Source: Verrucomicrobiota bacterium
GTDB taxonomy: Bacteria; Verrucomicrobiota; Lentisphaeria; JABSQK01; JAJFLO01
Length of the DNA: 64,000 nt
Direction: 5' to 3'
Assembly: GCA_021772615.1 (NCBI GenBank)
Contig: JAJFLQ010000063.1
Span: 20,424-84,423, forward strand
The translations under genes were made by a program, and so were the position numbers. Shown one piece after another: positions 46,052 to 55,640 of the stretch (the stretch's first letter is position 1; each line of letters begins with the position of its first letter). The notes below the pieces were generated by a model. That model was not told the origin of the DNA. It did not search any database and saw only the letters and a list, made by a program, of their open reading frames with translations.

Positions 46052-46616
46052 CGTCTGGAAAGTAATATTCCAGAAAGCCGCTGGTGATGATTATCGGGAT
46101 GTCTTTTCGCATCGTCTTGATCTTATCCAACGTTTCTACACCGCTTATACCGGGCATGAGCAGATCGAGTATGACCAGTTTCACAGCGTAATCCTTCAAG
46201 AGGATATCCAGTCCGCGAAAACCGTTATCAGCCAGGACGACCTTGTAGCCAAGGAGAGACAGATACTGGAATAACAGATCACGGAAAGATTGATCGTCGT
46301 CGATCACAAGTATGCGCGGTCTATCCAAATCGTCGCTGTCGTCCGGATCCGGGGCGGGTTCCGGCCGTGGCATATCCTTCCTCACCGCGGTTTCCAATAA
46401 TTCCTTTTGATCGGCGGCGATAAATACGCCGTCCTCAGCTGCCTGCTTCAGGAGGTTGTCGGATCGAATCCGGTACCTGCCGCCCAGCGTGCGTTCCGCG
46501 GTCAATTCACCACGTTGTATCCAGCGCACCACCGTCGCACGATTTACCCTGCACATATCGGCAACCTGCGTGGTCGTCAAATACTCACGGATGTCGTTTT
46601 TGGAAGAATTGCCCAA
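45951..46616 (-). CDS. DNA-binding response regulator: excisionase/MerR-type HTH followed by receiver domain
   Basis: 221 residues with the reverse of the usual domain order. Residues 10-60 are a small MerR/excisionase-like helix-turn-helix (YLTTTQVADMCRVNRATVVR, WIQRGELTAERTLGGRYRI). A 40-residue Asp/Pro-rich linker leads to the receiver domain (ILVIDDDQSF, LVILDLLMPGISG, ITSGFLEYY, VLRKPFD). Its end overlaps the start of the AAA+ regulator frame by about 100 bases. The pairing with a receiver-derived AAA+ protein suggests one regulatory pathway. Confidence 0.9.
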   Translation of the reverse strand: MGNSSKNDIREYLTTTQVADMCRVNRATVVRWIQRGELTAERTLGGRYRIRSDNLLKQAAEDGVFIAADQKELLETAVRKDMPRPEPAPDPDDSDDLDRPRILVIDDDQSFRDLLFQYLSLLGYKVVLADNGFRGLDILLKDYAVKLVILDLLMPGISGVETLDKIKTMRKDIPIIITSGFLEYYFPDGEESLLKDVDKVLRKPFDLDQLASVCTDLLPLS

Positions 46617-46921
46617 CTGAGTGCTCCCTTTTCCACGTAAAGCCGCGTTGCGTAGCCACGCCGAGTTCGCAATATCCCGCCCGTGTGGCGGTCACCGCGG
46701 ATAGTCCGCTCGGAAAGGCTGCGAGGTCATCGTCGGTCGCTACCTCTAGATATGAAGATATCGCAACTGACTAGTGAACAATCTGATGCATGAATTCCTG
46801 CCACGCAGTCCGAAACATTGCGGTAATATATACCGTAAGACAGCCAGTGCAACGAATGCAACTGAAACGAATGGCAAATATTCCCGCAGGTCTGCGACTG
46901 TCTGGGGCAACCCGATATGTC
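46617..46921. other. Intergenic region with no recognised feature
   Basis: About 305 bases between the HTH-receiver gene and the EEP-fold membrane protein, both on the minus strand. It presumably holds the regulator's promoter. No coding frame, repeat or RNA could be recognised. Confidence 0.5.
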
Positions 46922-48016
46922 TCATCGTTCATCTCTTTCGTCGGGGTAGACAAACACTGTGGCGATACCGCGATGCTGTGTGTCGCGGTTGCCCTCCAGA
47001 TAAAAGCGTTGTATCCGCAGTTCCGGGCTCGAGAATATATAGTCCAGTCGCAGAATCCGGCCAAACACTGCGCGCTTCCGATTGGTGTATCCGGGATATG
47101 TCATCCCGTAACCGCTGCCGGCGTGTCGAAACGTATCGTTCAGTATGCGTGCGTAGGCATGGTACAGGTAGCCGTGATCCGGGAAATTGAAGTCGCCTGC
47201 TGCAATGACGGGCGTTGGCGATTTGGAAATGACGTCAAACAGCGTGTCCGATACACGAATTCTAAGGGCCAACGAGTTTCGATACATCGCCAGCCAGTCA
47301 CGGAATCCGCCTCGGTCGCCTGGGTTCGCAGGGGTGACCTTTCCCAGCCTGTTGGCGAGTTGCATCGCGCCACGGGGACTTAGCAAGCGAACATTGTAAA
47401 CGCGGATGGTGCGTCCCCGCACAGCCACGTTGTACCACATGGCGATCGGAAGCCCCCAGTTATCGACGGGAACCGAGATCACACCGCTGTCAGTGATAGG
47501 GAACTTGCTGAAGGCCGCGAATTCATGGTATGCCTTATAGTAGGGGTATTGCGGCAGTTCACGTCCGTATACGCGACCGAAATGTATGGCGTCCTGAAGC
47601 ACGATGAAATCGGGTTCCGTCTGGGAAATGAATGCGTGAACGCCCGTCTCCTTGTGCTCTCCGAGATTATTACTCAGTATCGTGAATCCACCACCCGTTG
47701 CCGGAGGCGACGGTGAGGGGCGACTGGGCGCCATGTAAACCCCTGCTACCATCAGCACACAAAACATGTGGAGCAGTATCAGCGACGGTATCGCCGGGAT
47801 GCACAGCGGCGACAGTACGACCAATGGAGCAAGCCACGCGCATGGAGGGACGTACAGACACATACTCAGGAACCAGTGGCGCTCTCCCAACGTATCCATA
47901 CCGAACAGCAATGCCCAGAGCATCAAGGCGTACACGACCGATAACAGCGACAACGCGGTCGTCATGATTTGCCGCCCTGTGGCTTTCAATGACCGATTGC
48001 GCGAACCACCGTCCAT
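46922..48016 (-). CDS. Membrane-anchored endonuclease/exonuclease/phosphatase-fold protein
   Basis: About 364 residues from the ATG at 48016, which follows AAAGG by eight bases; the frame continues upstream to a TTG at 48046. Two or three membrane helices lie in the first 110 residues, then a Pro/Ser-rich linker (PSRPSPSPPATGGG), then an EEP domain with FTILSNNLG, PDFIVLQDA, VYNVRLLSPRG, VIAAGDFNFPD, LDYIFSS and a final HRGIATVFVY. The catalytic His/Asp/Asn set is present. It resembles YafD-like proteins. Substrate (nucleic acid, phospholipid or other phosphoester) unknown. Confidence 0.85.
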   Translation of the reverse strand: MDGGSRNRSLKATGRQIMTTALSLLSVVYALMLWALLFGMDTLGERHWFLSMCLYVPPCAWLAPLVVLSPLCIPAIPSLILLHMFCVLMVAGVYMAPSRPSPSPPATGGGFTILSNNLGEHKETGVHAFISQTEPDFIVLQDAIHFGRVYGRELPQYPYYKAYHEFAAFSKFPITDSGVISVPVDNWGLPIAMWYNVAVRGRTIRVYNVRLLSPRGAMQLANRLGKVTPANPGDRGGFRDWLAMYRNSLALRIRVSDTLFDVISKSPTPVIAAGDFNFPDHGYLYHAYARILNDTFRHAGSGYGMTYPGYTNRKRAVFGRILRLDYIFSSPELRIQRFYLEGNRDTQHRGIATVFVYPDERDER

Positions 48017-48256
48017 GGTGGCAACCTTTGCAAAGGCGTTTAACAAAGCTGGAAATCCCTAAACGACAAGTGTATTGTACGCGGTTAATTACGGACATCA
48101 GGGTCGAATTGCGTTCTGAATACGCCGCAACAACGCTGGGCTGACGGATGCTGCCACTATCCCCGCTCCCTACGGCGATATCCCCGCACGCGGTCAGGCG
48201 CCGGTATTTCGCCGGAAGCTGCCACATTCGTCACATCATCATAAACTTACTGCATC

Positions 48257-50548
48257 ATGGAAAAAAGTCACTTAGGTCTGCTCTGCGACATCGGCGAGTT
48301 GAACGCGTTGTTTGCAGGAAGCGATAATATCGAAGCGTTCTTGCAACAGATCGTTGTCATGGTGACCAAGCATATCACCGCCGACGTGTGCTCGATCTAT
48401 CTCTATGACGAGATTTCGGAGGCGCTGACGTTGAAGGCGACAATCGGGTTGAACCCGGCGTCAGTGAATCATACGAAATTGAAACTCGGCGAGGGCCTTG
48501 TCGGCTACGCCGTCGAGAATATGACAACCGTATGCGAAAAATTCGCCAGTGAGAATCCGCATTTCAAGATGATTCCGGGCCTCGATGAGGAACGGTTCGA
48601 ATCGTTTCTGGCTGTGCCTATTTCACGGGGCAAAGAGCGGATCGGCGCCCTGGTGGTGCAGCGGGAGATCAACTGTCCGTTTGATAACAACGATGAACTT
48701 GCGCTTAAGGCGATAACGTCCCAACTCGCCGGCGTGATCGAAAATACCAGGCTCCTGATCGATCTCCACCAGCAGCATGAGAAGCCGGATGTGCCGGTTG
48801 GCGGTGATGCGAAGGCGTCCTACAAACTGATTCGCGGGGAGGTTGCGTCCGAGGGGCTCGCGATTGCACCTGCTCTGGTACACCAGGGCGGCAAACCCTG
48901 TATGCCGCCCCCGAAATCGGCTGATGGCGAGGCGTATTCGCTCGACGACTTCAGGTCGGCGGTTAGTGCCACGGAGAAGCAGTTGGAAGGGTTGCAGACC
49001 CAGGTGGAGGAGAAAGTCAGCGGTCTCGCTTCGCTGATTTTCAGTTCGCATATACTGATGTTGAAGGACACCGAATTCACCGGTGCGATGATCACGATGA
49101 TCGAGAACGGCGCCCCGCCGCCGGATGCCATTGCAGCCGTTGCAGACCGCTATGTGGAGATGTTTACCCGCAGCGATAACCCGTACACGGCCGAGAAAGC
49201 ACGGGACGTGGAAGACGTTGCACGGCGCCTCATCAACAACCTCACGAATCAGGACTGCGACATTGGCACCGGACTCAGCGATGCCATTATCATCGCCGAC
49301 GAATTATACCCGTCAGATATGCTGAAGCTTTCGTCCGAATGCGTTCAGGGCGTCATTCTGGTATCGGGCGGGGTGACGTCGCATCTGTCGATTCTCGCGC
49401 GATCGCTGCAAATTCCGTTGCTTATCGCCGACAACAAAGGGTTGTTGAAAATACCCGACCGCACGCTGATCATTCTCGATGCGGAGTTTGGCAATATCTA
49501 CGTGAACCCGCCGAAAAAGATCCTGCGCGGTTACAGGGAACGGCTGGAGGCGATATCTCAGCCTGCCCACAAGGACACGACGGTAAGACCGACCACGGAA
49601 TCTGCGGACGGCATACGGATCTCCTTGCTGGCCAACATCAATCTCCTTCTGGATCTTAAGCTGGCTGCCGACCTCAAGTCGGAAGGCATCGGGCTGTACC
49701 GGACGGAATTCCCGTTCATGATACGCAGCAGCTTCCCGACGGAAGCGGAACAGGTGATTGTGTATTCCACGATTATGAACGAGATGAAAGGTCGTCCTAT
49801 CAATATCCGTACGCTGGATATCGGCGGCGACAAGGTACTTGCCTACTACGACGCAAACCGGGAGAACAACCCCGCTCTCGGTATGCGTTCGGTACGATTT
49901 ACGCTGAGCCATCCGGATATTTTCCAACACCAGATACGTGCAATTCTTCGTGCCGGTGTGAACGTGAAGGATCTACGAATCACGTTCCCGATGATCTCAT
50001 CGCTTGACGAGTTTAGGGATGCCAAATGCCAGGTGTTAGACTGCATCCGAGCATTAGCCGATGCCGACGTGCCGCACAATGATCGACCCAAGATCGGCAT
50101 CATGGTTGAGACGCCCTCAATCGTGGAGATTATCGACAGCCTTGCGGAAGAATCTGATTTTTTCTGCATCGGCACCAACGATTTTATACAGTTCATGCTG
50201 GCCGTCGATCGGACCAATGCGATGGTCGCATCCTATTACATTCCGCATCATCCCGCGATCCTCCGCAGTTTGCACAAGGTGGTGGCAGCGGCACTAGCAC
50301 ATGGAAAAGACGTCTCGATATGCGGCGAAATGGCACACGAAGACAAGTATATACCGTTCTTCCTCGGTATCGGGGTGCGGGTGTTGAGTATCGATCCACG
50401 GTATATGCCCAAGGTACAGCGCATCGTGGCCGAAACGGATATCGGTGACGCAAGGGCGCTGGCAGAAGCTGTAATGCGCGAAACCACGATCGGCGGAATC
50501 GACCGTATCCTCAACTCTTCCCTGTCTGCGCGCGCGGCAAATTCCTGA
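48257..50548 (+). CDS. ptsP: Phosphoenolpyruvate-protein phosphotransferase of the nitrogen PTS (EI-Ntr), PtsP
   Basis: 763 residues. An N-terminal GAF domain (about 12-165, SIYLYDE, LKLGEGLVGYAV, FLAVPISRGKERIGALVVQR) precedes the enzyme I parts: the phospho-His swivelling domain with H376 in GGVTSHLSILARS, and the PEP-binding barrel with GIGLYRTEFPFMIRSSFPTE, MRSVRFTLSHPD, FCIGTNDFIQF and ICGEMAHE. The family transfers phosphate from PEP to NPr and then to EIIA-Ntr, linking carbon, nitrogen and potassium state. ptsO and ptsN are not in the window. It converges with glnA. Confidence 0.96.
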   Translation: MEKSHLGLLCDIGELNALFAGSDNIEAFLQQIVVMVTKHITADVCSIYLYDEISEALTLKATIGLNPASVNHTKLKLGEGLVGYAVENMTTVCEKFASENPHFKMIPGLDEERFESFLAVPISRGKERIGALVVQREINCPFDNNDELALKAITSQLAGVIENTRLLIDLHQQHEKPDVPVGGDAKASYKLIRGEVASEGLAIAPALVHQGGKPCMPPPKSADGEAYSLDDFRSAVSATEKQLEGLQTQVEEKVSGLASLIFSSHILMLKDTEFTGAMITMIENGAPPPDAIAAVADRYVEMFTRSDNPYTAEKARDVEDVARRLINNLTNQDCDIGTGLSDAIIIADELYPSDMLKLSSECVQGVILVSGGVTSHLSILARSLQIPLLIADNKGLLKIPDRTLIILDAEFGNIYVNPPKKILRGYRERLEAISQPAHKDTTVRPTTESADGIRISLLANINLLLDLKLAADLKSEGIGLYRTEFPFMIRSSFPTEAEQVIVYSTIMNEMKGRPINIRTLDIGGDKVLAYYDANRENNPALGMRSVRFTLSHPDIFQHQIRAILRAGVNVKDLRITFPMISSLDEFRDAKCQVLDCIRALADADVPHNDRPKIGIMVETPSIVEIIDSLAEESDFFCIGTNDFIQFMLAVDRTNAMVASYYIPHHPAILRSLHKVVAAALAHGKDVSICGEMAHEDKYIPFFLGIGVRVLSIDPRYMPKVQRIVAETDIGDARALAEAVMRETTIGGIDRILNSSLSARAANS

Positions 50549-50717
50549 ACCCCAAAGGTTGAGGGATAGGCGCGTTACAGTCGGCGGCGCCGCAGTGTCG
50601 CGACAATTCCGTAATCGGCTGCGATGCATGCCACGCACTGACGCGATTGTGAGACCCGCAGTTGTATGCGGGTACACCACAAATCCCGGGCAATCTGCGA
50701 CTTGATACTAAACCAGC

Positions 50718-52130
50718 CTAGCAATCGTAATAAAGGAAGAATTCGTACGGGTGCGGGCGGAGACGAAGGGCCTCTATCTCGGCTTCGCGTTTGTAGCGGA
50801 TCCACGTTTCGATCACGTCTTCTGTAAAAACGTCGCCGCGGAGCAGGAACTGGTGGTCGTCCTCCAATGCCTTGATGGCATCTTCAAGCGAACCCGGAAC
50901 CTGTGGGATATCTGCAACCTCTTCCGGGTCGAGATCATACAGATCTTTGTCGACCGGATCGCCCGGGTCGATGCGGTTGATAATTCCGTCGAGGCCGGCC
51001 ATCGCGATAGCGGAAAACGCATAATACGGATTGCAGGTGGGATCCGGGCATCGGAATTCTACGCGCTTCGCTTTGGGGCTCGGCGAGTACATCGGTATCC
51101 GCAGGGACGCGCTGCGATTGCGCTGCGAATACGCCAGGTTCACTGGTGCTTCGAAACCGGGGACGAGGCGTTTGTATGAGTTGGTTGTTGGCGCACAGAA
51201 CGCAATCAGCGCAGCGCCATGCTTGAGAATCCCGCCGATATAGTGCAGGCCCATCTCTGACAGCCCCGCGTAGCGATCACCGGCAAACAACGGTTTACCG
51301 TCTTTCCAGAGACTGGAGTGTACATGCATCCCCGAGCCGTTGTCGCCGAAAACCGGTTTCGGCATGAACGTCGCGGTCTTTCCGTGTGCGTGCGCCACGT
51401 TCTTTACGATATATTTATAGATCATTACCTGATCGGCCATACGCAGCAACGGCGCATAGCGCATGTCGATCTCGCATTGTCCGCCCGTCGACACCTCGTG
51501 GTGATGCGCCTCGACGTCTACTCCCACGTCTAGCAGTGTTGTTACCATCTCCGACCGTAGATCCTGAAGCGAGTCCATCGGGGGGACAGGAAAATACCCT
51601 TCCTTATGTCGAGGACGGTGTCCCAGATTCGGATCGCTGTCCGCATCGGAATTCCAGATGCCTTCGGCGGAGTCGACCTCGTACATGGCGTAGTTCGCTT
51701 CCTGGCCGAAACGTACGCTGTCGAAAACGAAAAACTCAGCTTCCGGCCCGAAGAACGCAGTGTCAGCTATACCCGTGGACTTGATATACTCCTCGCACTT
51801 GGCGGCGACATTGCGAGGATCGCGGGTATAGGGTTGTTTCGTGATCGGGTCCAGAATCGAACATGTAATTGAAATCGTCGGCACCCGCAGGAACGGATCC
51901 ACAAATGCGGTGGCCGGGTCGGGGAGCACAAGCATGTCACTCTCGTTTATCGCCTTCCAGCCGCGGATACTCGAACCGTCGAATCCGATCCCATCTGAGA
52001 ACGTTGATTCTTCCAAAACATGCGACGGCACACTGAAGTGTTGCCAGGTGCCCGGAAAATCCTGAAATTTGAAATCGACGATCCTGATATTTTTTTCTGC
52101 GATGATGGCGAGAACTTCCTGCGGTAACAT
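50718..52130 (-). CDS. glnA: Glutamine synthetase type I
   Basis: 470 residues, the usual GSI-beta length. Typical blocks are [14 protein letters not shown] near the N-terminus, [15 protein letters not shown], the glutamate flap region [41 protein letters not shown] and the adenylylation-site Tyr in [10 protein letters not shown]. It makes glutamine from glutamate, ammonia and ATP, and the Tyr predicts regulation by adenylylation. A TATAAT box lies 70 bases upstream of the ATG. It converges with ptsP. Confidence 0.97.
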   Translation of the reverse strand: MLPQEVLAIIAEKNIRIVDFKFQDFPGTWQHFSVPSHVLEESTFSDGIGFDGSSIRGWKAINESDMLVLPDPATAFVDPFLRVPTISITCSILDPITKQPYTRDPRNVAAKCEEYIKSTGIADTAFFGPEAEFFVFDSVRFGQEANYAMYEVDSAEGIWNSDADSDPNLGHRPRHKEGYFPVPPMDSLQDLRSEMVTTLLDVGVDVEAHHHEVSTGGQCEIDMRYAPLLRMADQVMIYKYIVKNVAHAHGKTATFMPKPVFGDNGSGMHVHSSLWKDGKPLFAGDRYAGLSEMGLHYIGGILKHGAALIAFCAPTTNSYKRLVPGFEAPVNLAYSQRNRSASLRIPMYSPSPKAKRVEFRCPDPTCNPYYAFSAIAMAGLDGIINRIDPGDPVDKDLYDLDPEEVADIPQVPGSLEDAIKALEDDHQFLLRGDVFTEDVIETWIRYKREAEIEALRLRPHPYEFFLYYDC

Positions 52131-52199
52131 GACACACTCCTGTTAAATTGTCGGATGATCTGGTTGCCGAATAGAAAACTGACCTACAGTTTCCGCTGT

Positions 52200-52205
52200 A
52201 TTATA
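52200..52205 (-). promoter_or_regulatory. Possible -10 box of the glnA promoter
   Basis: TATAAT on the minus strand, 70 bases upstream of the glnA start and inside the AT-rich part of the divergent region with the glycosyltransferase gene. No good -35 box lies 16-18 bases away; the nearest fit is CCGACA, 22 bases away. A sigma54-type site for glnA was looked for and not seen. Confidence 0.35.
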
Positions 52206-52384
52206 GCGAGACATGGCTGGGAAATGTTGTCGGTATCTCGGCAGTGTTGGATTGAAGGTGTAAAATAGTAACGCGCTACATAACAAATACAATTACTCCC
52301 AATTATTTAAAGGTTGTTCGGAACGATGCAGGCGAAAAAACCGGAAATTCCCGTATCCCGGGCCACCCCGGCAGCGGTGCTTTT

Positions 52385-53569
52385 ATGATGGCGCCGCGAC
52401 CGATTCGAGTGTTGCATGTCACCACGTCGGTGGCCTCGTCCGGAGGTATAGAGGAAAGTCTGCGAATACTCTTCGAGCGGATAGACGCCGCGCGATTTTC
52501 GATGGCGCTTTATGCCGTACAGGACCGACTCGACGCCGTTCCCGCCCATTTTACCCTCAGTGCAACCTCCCTCTACTGCGGCGAACGTCGCGGCCACCTG
52601 CTGGACGGTGTTGCAACGGCACGGATTGCCCGTACCATAAGGGATTTCGGTGCCGATATCGTCCACACCCACACAAACAAGGGCTGCTGGCACGGTCGTC
52701 TCGCAGCTCGCTGGATGGGAAGCCCTGCGGTCGTCTCCTCGTTTTATGACATGAGCGACATCGCTTTCTCCCGTACACCGGTGACGGCACGGCCCGTGTC
52801 GTGTGCAGACGTACACGACGAGCCTGACGCCGGGTTCCTTGCCACGCGGGTCTACCCGTTCCTTAATGTGGCGCTCAATCGGTTCAGCGATGTTGTCACG
52901 GCGTGCTCCGATCCGGTTCGCCGAATTTACACGGCAGACCCCGCGGACCCAATGTTTAGAACCATTCATCTCGCCTATGATGATCACGTGTTCTCGCCGC
53001 GTCGGCGTGACGACACGGCACCGGCCACTATCGGCGTCGTCGGGCGCCTCGTCGTGCAGAAAGGGCATTGCTATCTGCTCGAAGCCCTGGCGGAACTGCA
53101 TCGCGACTATCCGCACCTTCAGCTCAAAATTGTTGGCGACGGCCCCCTCAGAGTGACGTTGCAGGAATTGACATCCACCCTGAACCTGACGCGTCACGTC
53201 GCATTCTGCGGGAATATCCGGGATAAATCCCAATTGCACGAGGGCATCGATATCTACGTGCAACCGTCGATTTCGGAGGGATTTCCGCTTGCTGTGCAGG
53301 AGGCGATGGGGTGCGGGCTGCCGATCATAGCCAGCAGACTCGAGGGCATCGAGCGCATGATTACGGATGGCGAACACGGTATTCTAGTTCCGCCCAAAGA
53401 GCCTGCCGCAATAGCCGCTGCCGTCCGCCGTTTTATGGTCGATCCGCCTGCTATGCGGTTGTTGGGCGCAAACGCCTACAAGCGGGCGTTATCCGAGTTT
53501 TCCGCTGCAACATTCGCGAATCGTATGCAGGATATCTACGAGGAGCTGGCAGGTCGGGACGCTCACTGA
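52385..53569 (+). CDS. Glycosyltransferase family 4
   Basis: 394 residues, GT-B fold. N-terminal domain begins RPIRVLHVTTSVASSGGIEE; the C-terminal domain has IGVVGRLVVQKGHCYLLEAL, LKIVGDGPLRVTL and the E-x7-E nucleotide-sugar motif in SEGFPLAVQEAMGCGLPIIA. It is a retaining enzyme that would transfer a sugar from a nucleotide donor to a lipid or glycan acceptor. Donor and acceptor are unknown. The stop overlaps by one base the start of the NodB-like gene, so both act together. The ATG at 52385 is followed at once by another. Confidence 0.9.
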   Translation: MMAPRPIRVLHVTTSVASSGGIEESLRILFERIDAARFSMALYAVQDRLDAVPAHFTLSATSLYCGERRGHLLDGVATARIARTIRDFGADIVHTHTNKGCWHGRLAARWMGSPAVVSSFYDMSDIAFSRTPVTARPVSCADVHDEPDAGFLATRVYPFLNVALNRFSDVVTACSDPVRRIYTADPADPMFRTIHLAYDDHVFSPRRRDDTAPATIGVVGRLVVQKGHCYLLEALAELHRDYPHLQLKIVGDGPLRVTLQELTSTLNLTRHVAFCGNIRDKSQLHEGIDIYVQPSISEGFPLAVQEAMGCGLPIIASRLEGIERMITDGEHGILVPPKEPAAIAAAVRRFMVDPPAMRLLGANAYKRALSEFSAATFANRMQDIYEELAGRDAH

Positions 53570-55443
53570 TGAATACCCGTTTCAAAATCCTGCTGTTGAC
53601 ATGCCGAAATGAATCGACTCGTCGACCCGTGCTCGACACGGATTGTCATCATTTCTTTCCGGGCGGTCGCGCGAAGACGTACCTTGAGGTCCTCACCGGT
53701 TATGGCATACCGTTTGATGTGATGGATCCCGCAGTGCTGCTGCGAACCGATATCATAGACGGCGATTTCGTTCGATATTCCACCGTTATACTCGCCGAGC
53801 CGGTCTCCTATCTTTCGGGGTCCGTAGTCGGACTGCTGGAATCGGTTTCGCGCGATTCCGGGGTCCGCCTTTTCACGGACACGTTCATGCTTTCGGATAA
53901 GCTGTTATTCGAGGCCTTTGGCCTCAGCGTCTGCAGCAGCGCAGATTTCCGGCCGCAGACGATTACCGACAACACAGGCTCGGAGTTGTATCGTACCCGA
54001 TTGCGGCCATTCTCTCCGCGTGGCCGGGATATCGGCATTCGTCCGATACTGCGGTTGTTGCTGCAAAGCTGGCGTTCGCGCCGCGTGACGCTGTGTGAGC
54101 ACGCGTCGGTCATCGCCATGTTTGCTACCGGCCGTCCGGCGGTGGTGCAGTCTCGATTCGGTCTCGGCGTCAATGTCGTGCTGAACGTCGAACCACCGCG
54201 CGTCTTACAGTACGGCAACCGATTTCATGATCTGATCCGCCGCATCCTTTGCGCATCTACACATTGTCCGGCCACCACCGTCGATCTCGAAGGTTGCGTC
54301 TGTCTACGCATGGACGATCCCGGTTCAGCCGAGCGCGTGCATCTGGATGGCTACAACCCCGGTGTCCTGACACAGTCGGCATGGCAGTCGCTGGCGACAG
54401 CGCTCACAGCGCGCGGTGCGCGGCTGTCAATCGCCTACATCCCCTGGTGGGTTGACGATGGCGATGAAGAGCGCGGGGCGCTCTCCGTTGCCAATAAGCC
54501 GGTTACGAACCGCGTCGGCGGGCGTACGTATCCTTCGCACCAGATTACGTACCTGCCGGCAGACTGCAGGGCGGAATATGACTATGCCGCGCAGTACCAG
54601 GAGATCGCAATCGCGGTGGCAGACGGTCGTTTTTCCATTGTCGCCCACGGTCTGACACATCTCACGACGGATCTTGACGCCTGGTGCGGCGCCACGGACC
54701 GATACACAAACCTGAAATGGTATCGCGAATTTCGGGAGATGCGCGGCGGCCGGTCAGTTGACGATGATGAAATGCTTGACCGCATGATCCAGAATCGTGA
54801 CTGTCTCGAGGCCGTATTCGGGTGTCCGCCGGGTGCAATCGTGCCGTCCGCGCATGAATACCGGCGGACCATACCGGAGTTGGCGCGTCGCGCAGGCTAC
54901 ACCTTGTTTTCCGCATCCGCCACGTACATTCTCAATGCCGATCGAGACATCATACCGAACCGCAAGATCCTCGCCTGTTATCCCGAGGACGTGGATGAAG
55001 GCATGCGTCTTATACATTGCGGTTACCCGGTGATATTCGTGTTCCACGACTACGATATTCAGCGAAACGGCGTCGATTGGCTAAATACATTTCTCGATCG
55101 ATTCGATGCCGTTGGCGTCCATCGTTATATTTCCATTCCCGAGCTTGGATACGCGCTGTCAGCACGGCTTGACGTGATACTCCACGGAAGTCGTCTTGAC
55201 ATCGATATCTCTGCCGATGAGGTTTCCGATCGCGACCAACCTCCTGCGGGCGATATTCGAATTCGCATAGCCGCGGTGGTAGAATCGATGAGGATAAACG
55301 GCGTTGACTGCAGTGATGATCTGCAGGTTGCGGCCGGCATTACCCGTATCAGTATCCCGCTAACGACACTTGCGGCCGGGGCGATCCGGCTGGAAGGTAT
55401 AGTAAGCATCGCGGCCACACCCGACGTCGCGGATGGAAGGTAG
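53569..55443 (+). CDS. Large NodB-like (DUF2334-type) polysaccharide deacetylase-like protein
   Basis: 624 residues from the ATG at 53569; an open frame continues upstream inside the glycosyltransferase gene in another register and is not coding. The N-terminal 235 residues form an alpha/beta domain resembling the glutamine-amidotransferase-like or GT-A class-I fold (KILLLTCRNE, VILAEPVSYL, GLGVNVVLNVEP). From about 245 the pattern of NodB deacetylases appears: an acidic pair in CLRMDDPG (D249, D250), His pair H360-x3-H364 in VAHGLTH, and later IFVFHDYDI and a C-terminal beta-rich module. The metal triad fits a deacetylase or a DUF2334 protein. No signal peptide. Substrate would be the product of the coupled glycosyltransferase. 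Confidence 0.72.
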   Translation: MNTRFKILLLTCRNESTRRPVLDTDCHHFFPGGRAKTYLEVLTGYGIPFDVMDPAVLLRTDIIDGDFVRYSTVILAEPVSYLSGSVVGLLESVSRDSGVRLFTDTFMLSDKLLFEAFGLSVCSSADFRPQTITDNTGSELYRTRLRPFSPRGRDIGIRPILRLLLQSWRSRRVTLCEHASVIAMFATGRPAVVQSRFGLGVNVVLNVEPPRVLQYGNRFHDLIRRILCASTHCPATTVDLEGCVCLRMDDPGSAERVHLDGYNPGVLTQSAWQSLATALTARGARLSIAYIPWWVDDGDEERGALSVANKPVTNRVGGRTYPSHQITYLPADCRAEYDYAAQYQEIAIAVADGRFSIVAHGLTHLTTDLDAWCGATDRYTNLKWYREFREMRGGRSVDDDEMLDRMIQNRDCLEAVFGCPPGAIVPSAHEYRRTIPELARRAGYTLFSASATYILNADRDIIPNRKILACYPEDVDEGMRLIHCGYPVIFVFHDYDIQRNGVDWLNTFLDRFDAVGVHRYISIPELGYALSARLDVILHGSRLDIDISADEVSDRDQPPAGDIRIRIAAVVESMRINGVDCSDDLQVAAGITRISIPLTTLAAGAIRLEGIVSIAATPDVADGR

Positions 55444-55640
55444 CGCCGCCGCATAACCAGTTTTGGAACAATAATCGATGTGATTCGCGGCGATTTGTCG
55501 TTGGAGTTCCTAATCCCGTGTTGCGGGATCGGAGTTCAAGGGGGCGTTCCGCATGTCTAACCGCGAGAACCCACAGTGTCCCGTTTAGCATCACGCAGTT
55601 TTCAGATAATCCGTTGCTGACATAACCGAGACGTTCACTC

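Noticed and set aside
53311..53568. Upstream extension of the NodB-like protein inside the glycosyltransferase gene
   Set aside because: Overlaps conserved GT4 sequence in another frame; the ATG at 53569 overlaps the GT4 stop by one base and fits better.
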